Part shown: in pieces, positions 47,234 through 56,002 of the stretch
How the letters are laid out: each line of letters opens with the position of its first letter
Numbering within the stretch: position 1 is the first letter of the stretch
Assembly (NCBI RefSeq): GCF_000473265.1
Contig: NZ_KI421511.1
Coordinates: 4,949,785-5,013,784, forward strand
Length of the DNA stretch: 64,000 nt
Direction of reading: 5' to 3'
DNA from: Amycolatopsis thermoflava N1165
Lineage (GTDB): Bacteria; Actinomycetota; Actinomycetes; Mycobacteriales; Pseudonocardiaceae
Notes under the pieces: generated by a model
Told to the model about the DNA's origin: nothing
What the model saw: the letters and a program-made list of their open reading frames with translations, nothing else
Database searches by the model: none
Made by a program: the position numbers and the translations under genes

Positions 47234-48262
47234 ATGCTCGAACGCGCGCCGCGCCTGTCCCGCCCCGGCACCACCCCGAACTGGTTCGCCTCCGTGATGG
47301 GCAGTGGCATCGTCGCGACCGCCCTGCCCGCGCCGCTGTCGGTGCTGCGGCCGGTGGTCACGGTCGTGTGGGCGCTGGCCGCCGTGTGGCTGGTGGTGCT
47401 GGTCTGGCAGCTGGTCGCGGACCGGCGGCGGCAGCACCGGCACCTGCGCGACCCGGTGCTGGTGCACTTCTGGGGCGCGCCGCCGATGGCGCTGCTGACG
47501 ATCGGCGCGGGCGCGGTGGCGCTCGGCCGGGACTGGATCGGCACCGGCCCGGCGCTGGTGGCCGGCGCGGTGTTGTGGACCGCGGGCACGGCGCTGGGGC
47601 TGGTGACCGCGGTGGGCGTGCCGTACCGGATGATCACCGGCCGCATCCCGGCCGCCGAACCGTTCGCCGGGTGGCTGATGCCCGTCGTGCCGCCGATGGT
47701 CTCGGCGGCCACCGGCGCCGCGCTCGTGCCGCACCTGCCTGCCGGGCAGCCGCGGCTGGCGCTGCTGCTGGCGTGCTACGCGATGTTCGGGATCAGCCTG
47801 TTCGCGACGGTCGTGCTGCTGCCGCAGATCTGGCACCGGCTGGTGACCGCGGGGACGGAAGCCGCCCGGGTGCCTGCCCTGTGGATCGTGCTGGGACCGC
47901 TGGGCCAGTCGATCACCGCGGCGAACCTGCTGGGCGCGGCCGCGCCCGGGGTGTTGCCGTTCGGGGCCGCGGCGGAGGCGTTCGGGTTGTTCTACGGCCT
48001 CGCCGCGTGGGGGTTCGCGATGTTGTGGCTGGCGATCGCGGCGGCGGTGACGTTGCGGACCGTGCGCGCCGGGATGCCGTTCTCACTCACCTGGTGGAGC
48101 TTCACGTTCCCCGTCGGCACCTGTGTCACCGGCACGAGCGCGCTGGCCGCGGTGACCGGTTCGGCGCTGTTCGGCGGGGCCGCGGTGGCGCTCTACGTTT
48201 TGCTCGTGGGCGCCTGGGTAACCGTCGTACTGCGGACGGGTCAGACCTGGGGACGCCGGTAG
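47234..48262 (+). CDS. TDT/SLAC1-family transporter (TehA-like)
   Basis: A 342-residue membrane protein with about ten helices. Matching segments are TPNWFASVMGSGIVATALPA at the N-terminus, VHFWGAPPMALLTIGAGAVA and WWSFTFPVGTCVTGTSALAA. The family includes tellurite resistance TehA, sulphite exporters and dicarboxylate carriers. A ribosome site GGAGG precedes the ATG. The LysR partner suggests substrate-induced anion export. Its 3' end overlaps the converging small gene by 22 bases. Confidence 0.92.
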   Translation: MLERAPRLSRPGTTPNWFASVMGSGIVATALPAPLSVLRPVVTVVWALAAVWLVVLVWQLVADRRRQHRHLRDPVLVHFWGAPPMALLTIGAGAVALGRDWIGTGPALVAGAVLWTAGTALGLVTAVGVPYRMITGRIPAAEPFAGWLMPVVPPMVSAATGAALVPHLPAGQPRLALLLACYAMFGISLFATVVLLPQIWHRLVTAGTEAARVPALWIVLGPLGQSITAANLLGAAAPGVLPFGAAAEAFGLFYGLAAWGFAMLWLAIAAAVTLRTVRAGMPFSLTWWSFTFPVGTCVTGTSALAAVTGSALFGGAAVALYVLLVGAWVTVVLRTGQTWGRR

Positions 48263-48543
48263 GGGGTCAGGGCCGGGCGCGTGGGCTCTTCGGGGGTCTC
48301 GACGACGACGGGGACGACGGCCTCCGCCTGGGCCTTGCGGCGCTGGCGCACGATGCCCAGTGCCATGCCGATGATGCCGAGCAGGACCGCGGCGAGGCCG
48401 ACGGGGCCGAGCAGGCCGAACGAGACGCCGGTCGGTTCGGCCTGGGTGGCCGGCGACGCGGCGGCGACGCCGGTGGTGGTCGCGGTCGCGAGGACCGCCA
48501 GGACCAGGCCGGCCCGCAGTACGTGCACTGTTCGGTTGCGCAC
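48241..48543 (-). CDS. Small secreted or membrane protein, unknown function
   Basis: A 100-residue protein with an N-terminal hydrophobic segment (VLRAGLVLAVLATATTTGVA, likely a signal peptide ending in ASPA). A second helix, LGPVGLAAVLLGIIGMALGI, is followed by a basic stop and a Pro/Glu/Thr-rich tail. AGGAGG precedes the GTG start. Its last 22 bases overlap the converging TDT gene. No family recognised. Confidence 0.75.
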   Translation of the reverse strand: MRNRTVHVLRAGLVLAVLATATTTGVAAASPATQAEPTGVSFGLLGPVGLAAVLLGIIGMALGIVRQRRKAQAEAVVPVVVETPEEPTRPALTPYRRPQV

Positions 48544-48738
48544 CGGTGTGCCTCCTGAGACGAGACTGCCGTTCCAAGGTGGCCGTCACCCTAATGGGCG
48601 ACGGTTACCAGCGTGAAAACTACCGACCGTGTCAAGGCCGATCGTTTTTGATCACGTGCGGGGCAGAGAGTAGCGCCCATCGGAGTGCCGGGGACACGGG
48701 GGCCACACCCTGGCCACCCCCGGGGACGACGTGCCAGC
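48544..48738 (-). promoter_or_regulatory. Promoter region of small membrane-protein gene
   Basis: On the minus strand a consensus -35 TTGACA lies at 48640-48635, and a -10 candidate TAGGGT at about 48593-48588 with TTCACG upstream at 18 bases. No other gene or repeat is visible in this 195-base gap. Confidence 0.35.
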
Positions 48739-49113
48739 TCAGACGGCTTGGAGCTGGTCGGTCTGCTTGGGGCGCCCGACCCCCGCGTGCTGGACCCAGA
48801 CCGTCTGCCGCGGTTCGTCGAGGAGGTACCAGACCCGGGCCGCGCCGGTCACCTCCAACTGCCACCGCGGGAGACTGCGCCCCTGGTGCGTCCCGTGCGC
48901 GAGTACGCCCTTGAGCTGGTGGTGGCGGCTGGTCGGCTTTCCGGGGCCCGGACCGGGGTCCGTCCGCATGGTCTCCCCGGCCTTCCGCAGGTCCCCCCGA
49001 GCGGCCGCTTCGAGTTCGGGCCAGCCCTTGACGGCTTCCGTGGTGCCGAACCTGATCTCCCACTCGCCGCCGACGGCAGGCGGAGCGACCGGGTCACCAA
49101 GCTTGGGGCTCAC
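48739..49113 (-). CDS. RelE/ParE-like toxin of a toxin-antitoxin pair (putative)
   Basis: A 124-residue protein with the sequence course of actinobacterial RelE-type toxins: GEWEIRFGTTEAVKGWPELE, a helical region, HHQLKGVLAHGTHQ, PRWQLEVTGAARVWYLLDEP and VWVQHAGVGRPKQTD near the C-terminus. The arrangement of Lys/Arg and aromatic residues on the final strands agrees with an mRNA-interferase fold. The GTG start overlaps the upstream stop (GTGA). Toxin activity is an inference from the fold and context. Confidence 0.65.
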   Translation of the reverse strand: MSPKLGDPVAPPAVGGEWEIRFGTTEAVKGWPELEAAARGDLRKAGETMRTDPGPGPGKPTSRHHQLKGVLAHGTHQGRSLPRWQLEVTGAARVWYLLDEPRQTVWVQHAGVGRPKQTDQLQAV

Positions 49114-49544
49114 GCGTCCGCTGCCCCCGGCGCGGGCACCGGACCGAAGTCGTCTCCGTCACGCTGCAGCACGGCGACCAGCTCGGGGTCGGCGTGGACC
49201 TCCGCCGTGTGCCGCCACGAGGTGATGACCTGAGCCACCGGAGCCGGGTTGCGCAAGGCCTCCGCGCCTTCGAGCGCGTCGACGAGTTCGACGACGAAGG
49301 CCTGCACGTCCTCGCGCGGCAGGAAACGCACCCACGGGAAGGCTTCCGGCACGACCTCGGTGACCAGGGACCGGATCTGGTCGTCGTGCTTCATCAGCGC
49401 CAGGAACAGCCGGGTGGTGGCGGACGCGGCTTCGTCCGCCTGCTCGGCCCGGCTCGACGTGGTCAGGACGAGGTCCTCTTCGTCCGCCGCGCGGCGGTGC
49501 ACCCGCAACGTCCGGGCACCCGCAGCTTGCCCAGCGAGCGGCAA
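49110..49544 (-). CDS. Putative antitoxin partner, PHD-linked C-terminal domain type
   Basis: Up to 144 residues. The segments EDLVLTTSSRAEQADEAASA, PEAFPWVRFLPREDVQAFVV and VITSWRHTAEVHADPELVAV recall the C-terminal domain that follows Phd/YefM DNA-binding domains in actinobacterial prevent-host-death proteins. No Phd domain precedes it here; the frame is limited upstream by the oxidoreductase gene 2 bases away. Start candidates are TTG 49544, TTG 49508 and GTG 49502. It is translationally coupled to the toxin-like gene. Confidence 0.6.
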   Translation of the reverse strand: MPLAGQAAGARTLRVHRRAADEEDLVLTTSSRAEQADEAASATTRLFLALMKHDDQIRSLVTEVVPEAFPWVRFLPREDVQAFVVELVDALEGAEALRNPAPVAQVITSWRHTAEVHADPELVAVLQRDGDDFGPVPAPGAADA

Positions 49545-49545
49545 A

Positions 49546-50019
49546 TCAGGACTTGCTCTGGTCGTTGCTCAGCCACTTCTCCGGGCGCACGCGGACCAGC
49601 AGTGACTTCTCCCCCAGCGCGCCGTCCACGTAGGCGCGCGCGTCGGGCTCCGGGAGGTACCTGGCGGTAATCGCGAGGGCCTCTTCGCGCGTCGGCGGGG
49701 CGTCGTTGGCCACGACGGGGCCCTCGACCGTCACGTACTTGTACGGCCAGTTCTCGTTCTGCACGGTCAGGCTCAGCCGGCCCGCCTTGCGCACCAGCTT
49801 CTCCTTCACCGTCCCGCGTTCCATCCACAGCAGGACGTCGCCGCCGGGCCGGTAGTCGTACCAGATCGGCACGGCCAGCGGCGCCCGTCCGTCCCGCTCG
49901 ACTGCCAGCACGCCGATGTGCACGCCGGCCAGGAAGTCCTCGCGCTCGGAAGCGGTCATCACGAACGACACGAGCTGCCCCCAATCAGTCGGTGTGCCAG
50001 GGGCAACGCCCGTGCTCAT
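49546..50019 (-). CDS. Pyridoxamine 5'-phosphate oxidase/F420-type flavin-binding protein
   Basis: A 157-residue split-barrel protein (PPOX class). REDFLAGVHIGVLAVERDGR and LAVPIWYDYRPGGDVLLWME are typical, followed by KLVRKAGRLSLTVQNENWPY and KYVTVEGPVV. It likely binds FMN or F420 and reduces small substrates. The start could be ATG 50019 or ATG 49959 (137 residues), which fits shorter homologues. Confidence 0.88.
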   Translation of the reverse strand: MSTGVAPGTPTDWGQLVSFVMTASEREDFLAGVHIGVLAVERDGRAPLAVPIWYDYRPGGDVLLWMERGTVKEKLVRKAGRLSLTVQNENWPYKYVTVEGPVVANDAPPTREEALAITARYLPEPDARAYVDGALGEKSLLVRVRPEKWLSNDQSKS

Positions 50020-50032
50020 CCAGACATTCCGG

Positions 50033-50839
50033 CTATTCCGGGGAAAAGTCGAATGTCGCCGTCACCGGGGCGTGGTCGGACCAGCGCAGCTCGTAGCTCG
50101 GCGCCCGCTCCACCACCACCGACGTGCACTTCTCGGCCAGGCCGGGCGTCGTGACCAGGTAGTCGATGCGCCAGCCCGCGTCGTTGTCGAAGGCCTTGCC
50201 GCGGTAGGACCACCACGTGTACGGGCCGGGCCCCTCCGGGTCGAGCTTGCGCTGCACGTCGACGTACCCGGCCTCGCCGAACACGCGGCTCATCCAGGCC
50301 CGCTCCTCGGGCAGGAAGCCGGAGTTCTTCTGGTTGCCCTTCCAGTTCTTCAGGTCGATCTCGGCGTGCGCGATGTTCCAGTCGCCGCCGACGACGACCT
50401 CGCAGCCGGCCGCCTCGGCCTTGCCGCGCAGCTCGATCAGGTACGGCAGGAACGCGGCCATGAAGCGTTCCTTCTCGTCCTGCCGCGGCGTCCCCACGTC
50501 GCCGCTCGGCAGGTACAGGCTGGCCACGACCACGCCGGGCAGGTGCACCTCGAGGTAGCGCCCGCTGTCCTCGAACTCGGCCTCACCGAAGCCGACCCGC
50601 ACCTCCGACGGCTCGGCCCGGCTGTAGACGGAGACGCCGTTGCGGCCCTTCACCGCGGACGGCGCGTGGTGCGCGTGCCACCCCGCCGGGGCGACGACGT
50701 CCTCGGGGAGCTGCCCGGCCTCGGCGCGCACCTCCTGGCAGAGGATCACGTCGGACCCGCTGGCGGCGAGCCACTCGACGAACCCCTTCTTGGCGGCGGC
50801 GCGCATGCCGTTGACGTTGACTGTGGAGACGGTGAACAC
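50033..50839 (-). CDS. xth: Exodeoxyribonuclease III / AP endonuclease
   Basis: A 268-residue enzyme of the ExoIII/APE family. Motifs in order: TVSTVNVNGMRAAAKKGFVE, VILCQEVRAEAGQLP (catalytic Glu), ASLYLPSGDVGTPRQDEK, VVGGDWNIAHAEIDLKNWKG, and the final WRIDYLVTTPGL with LRWSDHAPVTATFDF (catalytic Asp-His). The GTG at 50839 is preferred because TAGCGT (minus 50852-50847) is 7 bases upstream. It repairs abasic sites. Confidence 0.94.
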   Translation of the reverse strand: MFTVSTVNVNGMRAAAKKGFVEWLAASGSDVILCQEVRAEAGQLPEDVVAPAGWHAHHAPSAVKGRNGVSVYSRAEPSEVRVGFGEAEFEDSGRYLEVHLPGVVVASLYLPSGDVGTPRQDEKERFMAAFLPYLIELRGKAEAAGCEVVVGGDWNIAHAEIDLKNWKGNQKNSGFLPEERAWMSRVFGEAGYVDVQRKLDPEGPGPYTWWSYRGKAFDNDAGWRIDYLVTTPGLAEKCTSVVVERAPSYELRWSDHAPVTATFDFSPE

Positions 50840-50886
50840 GCCCAGCACGCTACCGGCCCCCACCGACGTTCCCGGACACTGCTGCC

Positions 50887-51624
50887 ATGAGCGAACTCAT
50901 CGTCCTCGGCAGTTGCGGCGCGTGGCCGGAGCCGGGCCGCGCGTGCGCCGGCTTCCTCCTCACGCACGAGGACTTCCGCGTCGTCCTGGACCTGGGTTAC
51001 GGCACCGTCGGTGCTCTGCTGGACCACTGCCCACGCGGCGAGGTCGACGCCGTGATCGTCACCCACCGCCACCCGGACCACTGCGTGGACCTCAGCGCAC
51101 TGGCCCGCGTGCGGCACTACGAGGCCCCGGACTCGCCGAGGATCCCCGTCTACTGCGAGCCGGGTGTGCTCGACGTCCTGCGCGCCCTGGAGCCCCGGCC
51201 GGATCCGGCGACCGTGTTCGAGGTGCACGACCTCGGCCGCCCGGCGCGGGTCGGGCCGTTCTCACTGACCCCGTTCCCGCTTCCGCACCACGTTCCGAAC
51301 TACGGCGTGCGTCTGGCGGCGCCGGGCCTCACCGTTGCCTACACCGGTGACTGTGGACCGACGGAGGCGCTGCGTGAGCTGGCGCGCGACAGCGACCTCT
51401 TCATCGCCGACGCGACGCTGCAGGAAGAACCCCCGCCGGGCAGCCCGCGCGGGGTCATGACCGCCACGGAGGCGGCGACCTGGGCGGCTGCGGCGGGCGC
51501 GCGCCGGTTGCTGCTGACCCACTTCTGGCCGGGCAGCGATCGGGCGATTTCCGCGGCACAGGCGCGCGCCGTGTTCGGCGGCGAGGTGATCGTCGCCGAG
51601 GAGCGTCTGGTCGTGGCCCTCTGA
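50887..51624 (+). CDS. MBL-fold metallo-hydrolase
   Basis: A 245-residue metallo-beta-lactamase-fold protein. The metal motif is VTHRHPDHCVDL (HxHxDH), with further ligands in YTGDCGP and LLTHFWPGSD. It is like the RNase Z/ElaC or PhnP-like short branch; the C-terminal His sits in LLLTHFWPG. The substrate is unknown. A GACACT -10-like hexamer lies 6 bases before the ATG. Confidence 0.9.
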   Translation: MSELIVLGSCGAWPEPGRACAGFLLTHEDFRVVLDLGYGTVGALLDHCPRGEVDAVIVTHRHPDHCVDLSALARVRHYEAPDSPRIPVYCEPGVLDVLRALEPRPDPATVFEVHDLGRPARVGPFSLTPFPLPHHVPNYGVRLAAPGLTVAYTGDCGPTEALRELARDSDLFIADATLQEEPPPGSPRGVMTATEAATWAAAAGARRLLLTHFWPGSDRAISAAQARAVFGGEVIVAEERLVVAL

Positions 51625-51626
51625 GG

Positions 51627-51941
51627 TCAGCAGTTGCCGCTGACCGGCTGCAGATACTCCGTCTTCGCCCACTTGTTCTCGGCGATCTTGCGGAACCCGT
51701 TCTGGACCTCGGCCTGGGCGTCGGTCTCGGCGTTCTGGTTGAACTTGCCCACGATGTCCGCACCGGCGTCCGGCGCCGCCCGCACGTTGAGCACGTCCGC
51801 GGTGACGGTCACGCGGCAGCCGCCCGAGCCGCCGGTGGCGCCCTCCGAGACCTGCTTGTCGCTGCCCATCACGTAGATCAGCCCGACGCCGGCCAGAATC
51901 GCGACGATGATCAGTGCGCGCTTGGGGATGCCCAGGAACAC
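51627..51941 (-). CDS. SH3b-like domain protein with membrane anchor
   Basis: A 104-residue protein. An N-terminal hydrophobic helix (ALIIVAILAGVGLIYVMGSD) may be a signal anchor. Residues 40-104 resemble a bacterial SH3 domain (VTADVLNVRAAPDAGADIVG, then WAKTEYLQPVSGNC), with two Cys that could form a disulphide outside the cell. GAGGAG precedes the GTG. Such domains often bind cell wall. Confidence 0.8.
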   Translation of the reverse strand: MFLGIPKRALIIVAILAGVGLIYVMGSDKQVSEGATGGSGGCRVTVTADVLNVRAAPDAGADIVGKFNQNAETDAQAEVQNGFRKIAENKWAKTEYLQPVSGNC

Positions 51942-52036
51942 GGGTGCTCCTCACCAGCCGAAAGTTCGTTCCGGGTAAGGGTAGCCACACTTCAGCACCC
52001 CCGACAGGCCCGCGCGGGCGAACCACCCGAGAGGCG

Positions 52037-52693
52037 TCACGAGGCGGGCACGCTCGGTGACGAAACGGTCTGCCAGACGCTGTCGTGGCGCACCACGTGA
52101 GTGCCGGCGCGGGCCAGCAGGGCGACGACCACCGGATCCCGGTACGGATCGAACGGACGCTGCGCCTGCCACAGGTGACCGGACAGGACCTTCGCCAGCT
52201 GTCCGGCCGCCCCGGACCCGCGGACGGTCAGGACGGTGAGCGAGACGATCCGGTCGCCCGGCACGCGGCAGACCACGTCCAGGCGGCTGCGCGCGGCGCC
52301 GGTCAGCCGCAACGCGCCGAGCACCAGCCCGCACAGTAGCTGCGCGAGCATCTCCAGCAGCGCGAACGGCACGAGCACGAGCCAGACGAGGAGCTGCAGG
52401 CCGGCCACGACCGCCTCCAGGGCTTGCCCGGCGAGCCCGGCGACCAGCAGCAGCGGCGCGAGGTAGAGCCACTCCCAGCCGCGGATCTCCCGGTCCTTGG
52501 CCTTGCGCTGCTCCCGGCGCTCCTGGCGCCACTCCGACGGGGTGCGCCTCGGATCAGTCCGCACGGCGCGGTAGCGGTCGTACTCGCCGGACGCGATGTT
52601 CATCGGCTGGACGACGCGCTTCCACGGCGCGAAGCGGCGCGTCAGCGTCCAGACGTGGTCGTCGGGGTGGATCACCTGCACCCGCGCAGTCAT
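52037..52693 (-). CDS. Membrane protein of unknown function
   Basis: A 218-residue protein. A soluble basic N-terminal region (about 70 residues, WRQERREQRKAKDREIRGWE) precedes a long hydrophobic stretch (LYLAPLLLVAGLAGQALEAV and the following 40 residues, two or three helices). The C-terminal soluble part starts RLDVVCRVPGDRIVSLTVLT. No family recognised. Confidence 0.75.
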   Translation of the reverse strand: MTARVQVIHPDDHVWTLTRRFAPWKRVVQPMNIASGEYDRYRAVRTDPRRTPSEWRQERREQRKAKDREIRGWEWLYLAPLLLVAGLAGQALEAVVAGLQLLVWLVLVPFALLEMLAQLLCGLVLGALRLTGAARSRLDVVCRVPGDRIVSLTVLTVRGSGAAGQLAKVLSGHLWQAQRPFDPYRDPVVVALLARAGTHVVRHDSVWQTVSSPSVPAS

Positions 52694-52719
52694 ACCCGAG
52701 ACCACCGGCGAACGAAGAA

Positions 52720-52751
52720 GAGGCCCGGTCACCGTGCGGTGACCGGGCCTC
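52720..52751 (-). terminator. Terminator of icd
   Basis: A perfect 14-bp stem (GAGGCCCGGTCACC on the minus strand with its complement) and a 4-base loop. On the minus strand it is followed by TTCTTCGTTCG. It lies 26 bases beyond the icd stop. Confidence 0.85.
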
Positions 52752-52776
52752 TCGCTGTGGCCGGAAAAACGCGGAC

Positions 52777-54000
52777 TCAGCCCTGGGCGATCTTCGCCGC
52801 CAGGTTCTCGTCCAGGGTCGCCAGGAACTCCTCCGTCGTCTGGAACGGCTGGTCCTTGCCGACGAGCAGCGCCAGGTCCTTGGTCATCTTGCCGCTCTCG
52901 ACGGTCTCGATGACGACCTGCTCGAGCTTGTTGGCGAAGCCGACCAGCTCGGAGTTGCCGTCCAGCTTGCCGCGGTGCTCGAGACCCCGGGTCCACGCGA
53001 AGATCGACGCGATCGGGTTCGTCGAGGTCGGCTTGCCCTGCTGGTGCTGCCGGTAGTGCCGGGTGACCGTGCCGTGCGCGGCCTCGGCCTCCACGGTCTT
53101 GCCGTCCGGCGTGCGCAGCACCGAGGTCATCAGGCCCAGCGAGCCGAAGCCCTGCGCCACGGTGTCGGACTGCACGTCACCGTCGTAGTTCTTGCACGCC
53201 CAGACGTAGCCGCCCTCCCACTTCAGTGAGGCGGCGACCATGTCGTCGATCAGGCGGTGCTCGTAGGTCAGGCCCTTGGCGTCGAAGTCGGCCTTGAACT
53301 CGGTCTCGAAGATCTCCTGGAAGGTGTCCTTGAACATGCCGTCGTAGGCCTTCAGGATGGTGTTCTTCGTCGACATGTAGACCGGCATGCCGCGGTCCAG
53401 GCCGTACTGCAGCGAGGCGCGCGCGAAGTCCTCGATCGACTTGCGGTAGTTGTACATGCCCATCGCGACGCCGCCACCCTCCGGGTAGCGGGCGACCTCG
53501 AACTCGATCGGCTCGGAGCCGTCCTCGGGCACGTACGTCATGGTCACCGTGCCGGGGCCGGGAACCTTGAAGTCGGTGGCCTTGTACTGGTCACCGTGCG
53601 CGTGACGGCCGATGATGATCGGCTTCGTCCAGCCCGGGACCAGCCGCGGGATGTTCTGGATGATGATCGGCTCACGGAAGACGACACCACCGAGGATGTT
53701 GCGGATGGTCCCGTTCGGGCTCCGCCACATCTTCTTCAGGCCGAACTCCTCGACCCGGGCCTCGTCCGGCGTGATGGTGGCGCACTTGACGCCGACGCCG
53801 TGCTTCTTGATGGCGTTCGCGGAGTCGACGGTGATCTGGTCGTCGGTCCGGTCGCGCTCTTCGATACCCAGGTCGTAGTACTCGAGGTTGATGTCGAGGT
53901 ACGGATGGATCAGCTTGTCCTTGATGAACTTCCAGATGATGCGAGTCATCTCGTCGCCGTCGAGTTCTACGACGGTGCCCTCGACCTTGATCTTGGCCAT
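52777..54000 (-). CDS. icd: NADP-dependent isocitrate dehydrogenase
   Basis: A 407-residue enzyme converting isocitrate to 2-oxoglutarate. It belongs to the eukaryote-like homodimeric class: [20 protein letters not shown] at the N-terminus, [20 protein letters not shown] carrying the substrate Ser and Arg, and [20 protein letters not shown] with YDGDVQSD for metal. [18 protein letters not shown] follows. The ATG has GAGGAG 13 bases upstream. With sdhCDAB it represents the citric acid cycle in the window. Confidence 0.97.
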   Translation of the reverse strand: MAKIKVEGTVVELDGDEMTRIIWKFIKDKLIHPYLDINLEYYDLGIEERDRTDDQITVDSANAIKKHGVGVKCATITPDEARVEEFGLKKMWRSPNGTIRNILGGVVFREPIIIQNIPRLVPGWTKPIIIGRHAHGDQYKATDFKVPGPGTVTMTYVPEDGSEPIEFEVARYPEGGGVAMGMYNYRKSIEDFARASLQYGLDRGMPVYMSTKNTILKAYDGMFKDTFQEIFETEFKADFDAKGLTYEHRLIDDMVAASLKWEGGYVWACKNYDGDVQSDTVAQGFGSLGLMTSVLRTPDGKTVEAEAAHGTVTRHYRQHQQGKPTSTNPIASIFAWTRGLEHRGKLDGNSELVGFANKLEQVVIETVESGKMTKDLALLVGKDQPFQTTEEFLATLDENLAAKIAQG

Positions 54001-54166
54001 GAGCCGCGGTGCTCCTCTCGCGGATCTGCGCGTGTCTGTGCAGCACGTCTATGCGGTACAAGCGTACTGCTATTAGGAGACGAACGCCTTAGGTGGTGAC
54101 GTACCTCAGTCTCGCAAAGGCCCGAAGTGGCAGAAGTCACGCCCCTCGCGGAGTAGGTTCCCTGGC

Positions 54167-55009
54167 ATGCGGTTCGCGATCAAGACCCGGCCCGAGCACA
54201 CCACCTGGCAGGAGATCCGGGACGTGTGGGTGGCGGCCGACGACGTCGAACTGTTCAAGTCGGCGTGGAACTGGGACCACTTCTACCCGCTCTCCGGTGA
54301 GCCGTCGGGACCGAACCTGGAGGGCTGGTCGATGCTCGCCGCGCTGGCCGAGGCGACCCGGCGGATCCGGCTCGGCTGCCAGGTCACCGGCATGATCTAC
54401 CGGCACCCTGCGGTGCTGGCGAACATGGCCGCGACGATCGACATCATCTCCGGCGGCAGGCTGGAACTGGGCCTGGGCGCCGGGTGGAACCAGCAGGAGT
54501 GCGACGCCTACGGCATCGACCTGCCGCCGCTGAAGGAGCGGTTCGACCGGTTCGACGAGGGCGTGCAGGCGATCATCGGCCTGCTGCGCGACCCGGTGAC
54601 CACCTTCGAGGGCCGGTACGTGCGGCTGACGGAGGCCTACTGCGAGCCGAAACCCGTGCAGCGCCCGCACCCGCCCATCGTGATCGGCGGACGCGGGCCC
54701 AAGCGGACGTTGCGCGCGGCGGCGCTGTGGGCGCAGGAGTGGCACGCGATCACGCGCAGCCCGGCGGAGTGGCTGGAGCTGCGGTCGGTGCTGCTCGAGC
54801 GCTGCGCGGAGGTGGGCCGGGACCCGGCGGAGATCGCGTGCTCGGTGAACGTCCGGCTGGACGACGGCATCGAAGCGGCGGCCGAGGAGGCGGCGGCGTA
54901 CGGCGAGGCCGGGGTCGACGTGGTCGTGCTGAACCTGCCCCACCGCGCCGGGCCGGACCTGCTCGAGCCACTCGCGGACGCGCTGATCAGGTCGGGAAGT
55001 GCGCGCTGA
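54167..55009 (+). CDS. LLM-class F420-dependent oxidoreductase
   Basis: A 280-residue protein of the bacterial luciferase-like TIM barrel. Key segments are RIRLGCQVTGMIYRHPAVLA, NMAATIDIISGGRLELGLGA, GWNQQECDAYGIDLPPLKER and KPVQRPHPPIVIGGRGPKRT. In this group the cofactor is usually F420. The substrate is unknown. TAGGTT at 54154-54159 is 7 bases from the ATG. Confidence 0.92.
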   Translation: MRFAIKTRPEHTTWQEIRDVWVAADDVELFKSAWNWDHFYPLSGEPSGPNLEGWSMLAALAEATRRIRLGCQVTGMIYRHPAVLANMAATIDIISGGRLELGLGAGWNQQECDAYGIDLPPLKERFDRFDEGVQAIIGLLRDPVTTFEGRYVRLTEAYCEPKPVQRPHPPIVIGGRGPKRTLRAAALWAQEWHAITRSPAEWLELRSVLLERCAEVGRDPAEIACSVNVRLDDGIEAAAEEAAAYGEAGVDVVVLNLPHRAGPDLLEPLADALIRSGSAR

Positions 55010-55034
55010 CGGGCACTGGTGCGACCATTGGCCC

Positions 55035-55607
55035 ATGCCGAAGAAGCTCCGTCTCACCGGTGACGCCGACGCGGACAAGCTCCTCTCCGAGGACCCGTTC
55101 GCCCTCCTCACCGGGATGCTCCTGGATCAGCAGATCGCGATGGAGACCGCGTTCATCGGGCCGAAGAAGATCGCCGACCGCATGGACGGCTTCGACGTGC
55201 GCAAGATCGCCGAGTCCGACCTCGACGAGTTCGTCGAGCTGTGCGTGACCCCGCCTGCGATCCACCGCTACGGCGGCTCGATGGCGCGCCGCGTGCACGC
55301 GCTCGCCAACCACATCGTCGAGCACTACGACGGCAAGACCGACCGGATCTGGAAGCAGGGGAAGCCGGACGGCAAGGAAGTCCTGCGCCGCCTCAAGGAG
55401 CTGCCCGGCTACGGCGACCAGAAGGCGCGGATCTTCCTCGCCCTGCTCGGCAAGCAGCGCGGGGTCCAGCCCGAGGGCTGGCGGGAGGCCGCGGGCGCGT
55501 ACGGCGAGGAGGGCTCGCGCCGCTCCATCGCCGACGTCGTCAGCCCGGAGACGCTCGCCGAGGTCCGCGCCTTCAAGAAAGCCGCCAAGGCCGCCGCGAA
55601 GAACTGA
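55035..55607 (+). CDS. HhH-GPD base-excision DNA repair protein
   Basis: A 190-residue protein with a helix-hairpin-helix region (LRRLKELPGYGDQKARIFLA) and flanking helices (FALLTGMLLDQQIAMETAFI, GPKKIADRM) seen in a short actinobacterial branch of the endonuclease III/glycosylase superfamily. The usual catalytic Lys and FeS Cys are absent, so it is probably a monofunctional glycosylase. It starts 25 bases after the oxidoreductase stop. Confidence 0.88.
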   Translation: MPKKLRLTGDADADKLLSEDPFALLTGMLLDQQIAMETAFIGPKKIADRMDGFDVRKIAESDLDEFVELCVTPPAIHRYGGSMARRVHALANHIVEHYDGKTDRIWKQGKPDGKEVLRRLKELPGYGDQKARIFLALLGKQRGVQPEGWREAAGAYGEEGSRRSIADVVSPETLAEVRAFKKAAKAAAKN

Positions 55608-55868
55608 TCAGCCGGGGTGGGCGCCGACCGTGTCGCGGATTTCGGCGCCCAGTCCCGAACCGCTCTCCCGTGCGCAGTGCGCGCAGCAGAAGAACCGGCC
55701 CTCGACCTCGGCGCCGTGCCCGAGGATCCGGCACCCGCAGTGCTCGCACGACGGCGCGATCTTCTGCGCCGCGCATTCGATGCTGTCGAACGTGTAGGTG
55801 TCCCCGCTGACCGTCCGGACCTCGAAGGACATCCAGTAGTCGTTTCCACAGACCACGCAGCTAGCCAT
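55608..55868 (-). CDS. Prokaryotic metallothionein-like Cys-rich protein
   Basis: An 86-residue protein with Cys at CVVCGNDYW, FDSIECAAQ, CEHCGCRILGHG and FFCCAHC, plus His at positions typical of bacterial metallothionein/zinc-ribbon proteins. It probably binds zinc. The ATG at 55868 has an AAGGAG site; the open frame upstream is not used. Its stop abuts the converging glycosylase stop. Confidence 0.85.
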   Translation of the reverse strand: MASCVVCGNDYWMSFEVRTVSGDTYTFDSIECAAQKIAPSCEHCGCRILGHGAEVEGRFFCCAHCARESGSGLGAEIRDTVGAHPG

Positions 55869-56002
55869 CGCCAGAACTCCTTTTCGCGTCGGGATGAATC
55901 GAAGCCTGCTCGCCTCCCGGAAACCCGGCAACTTGATCAATTCCCGGTCCAGTGACAATTGCCGGGAGCCCGATTTACCCTGGTTCCCGCGGGAGGTGGT
56001 CG

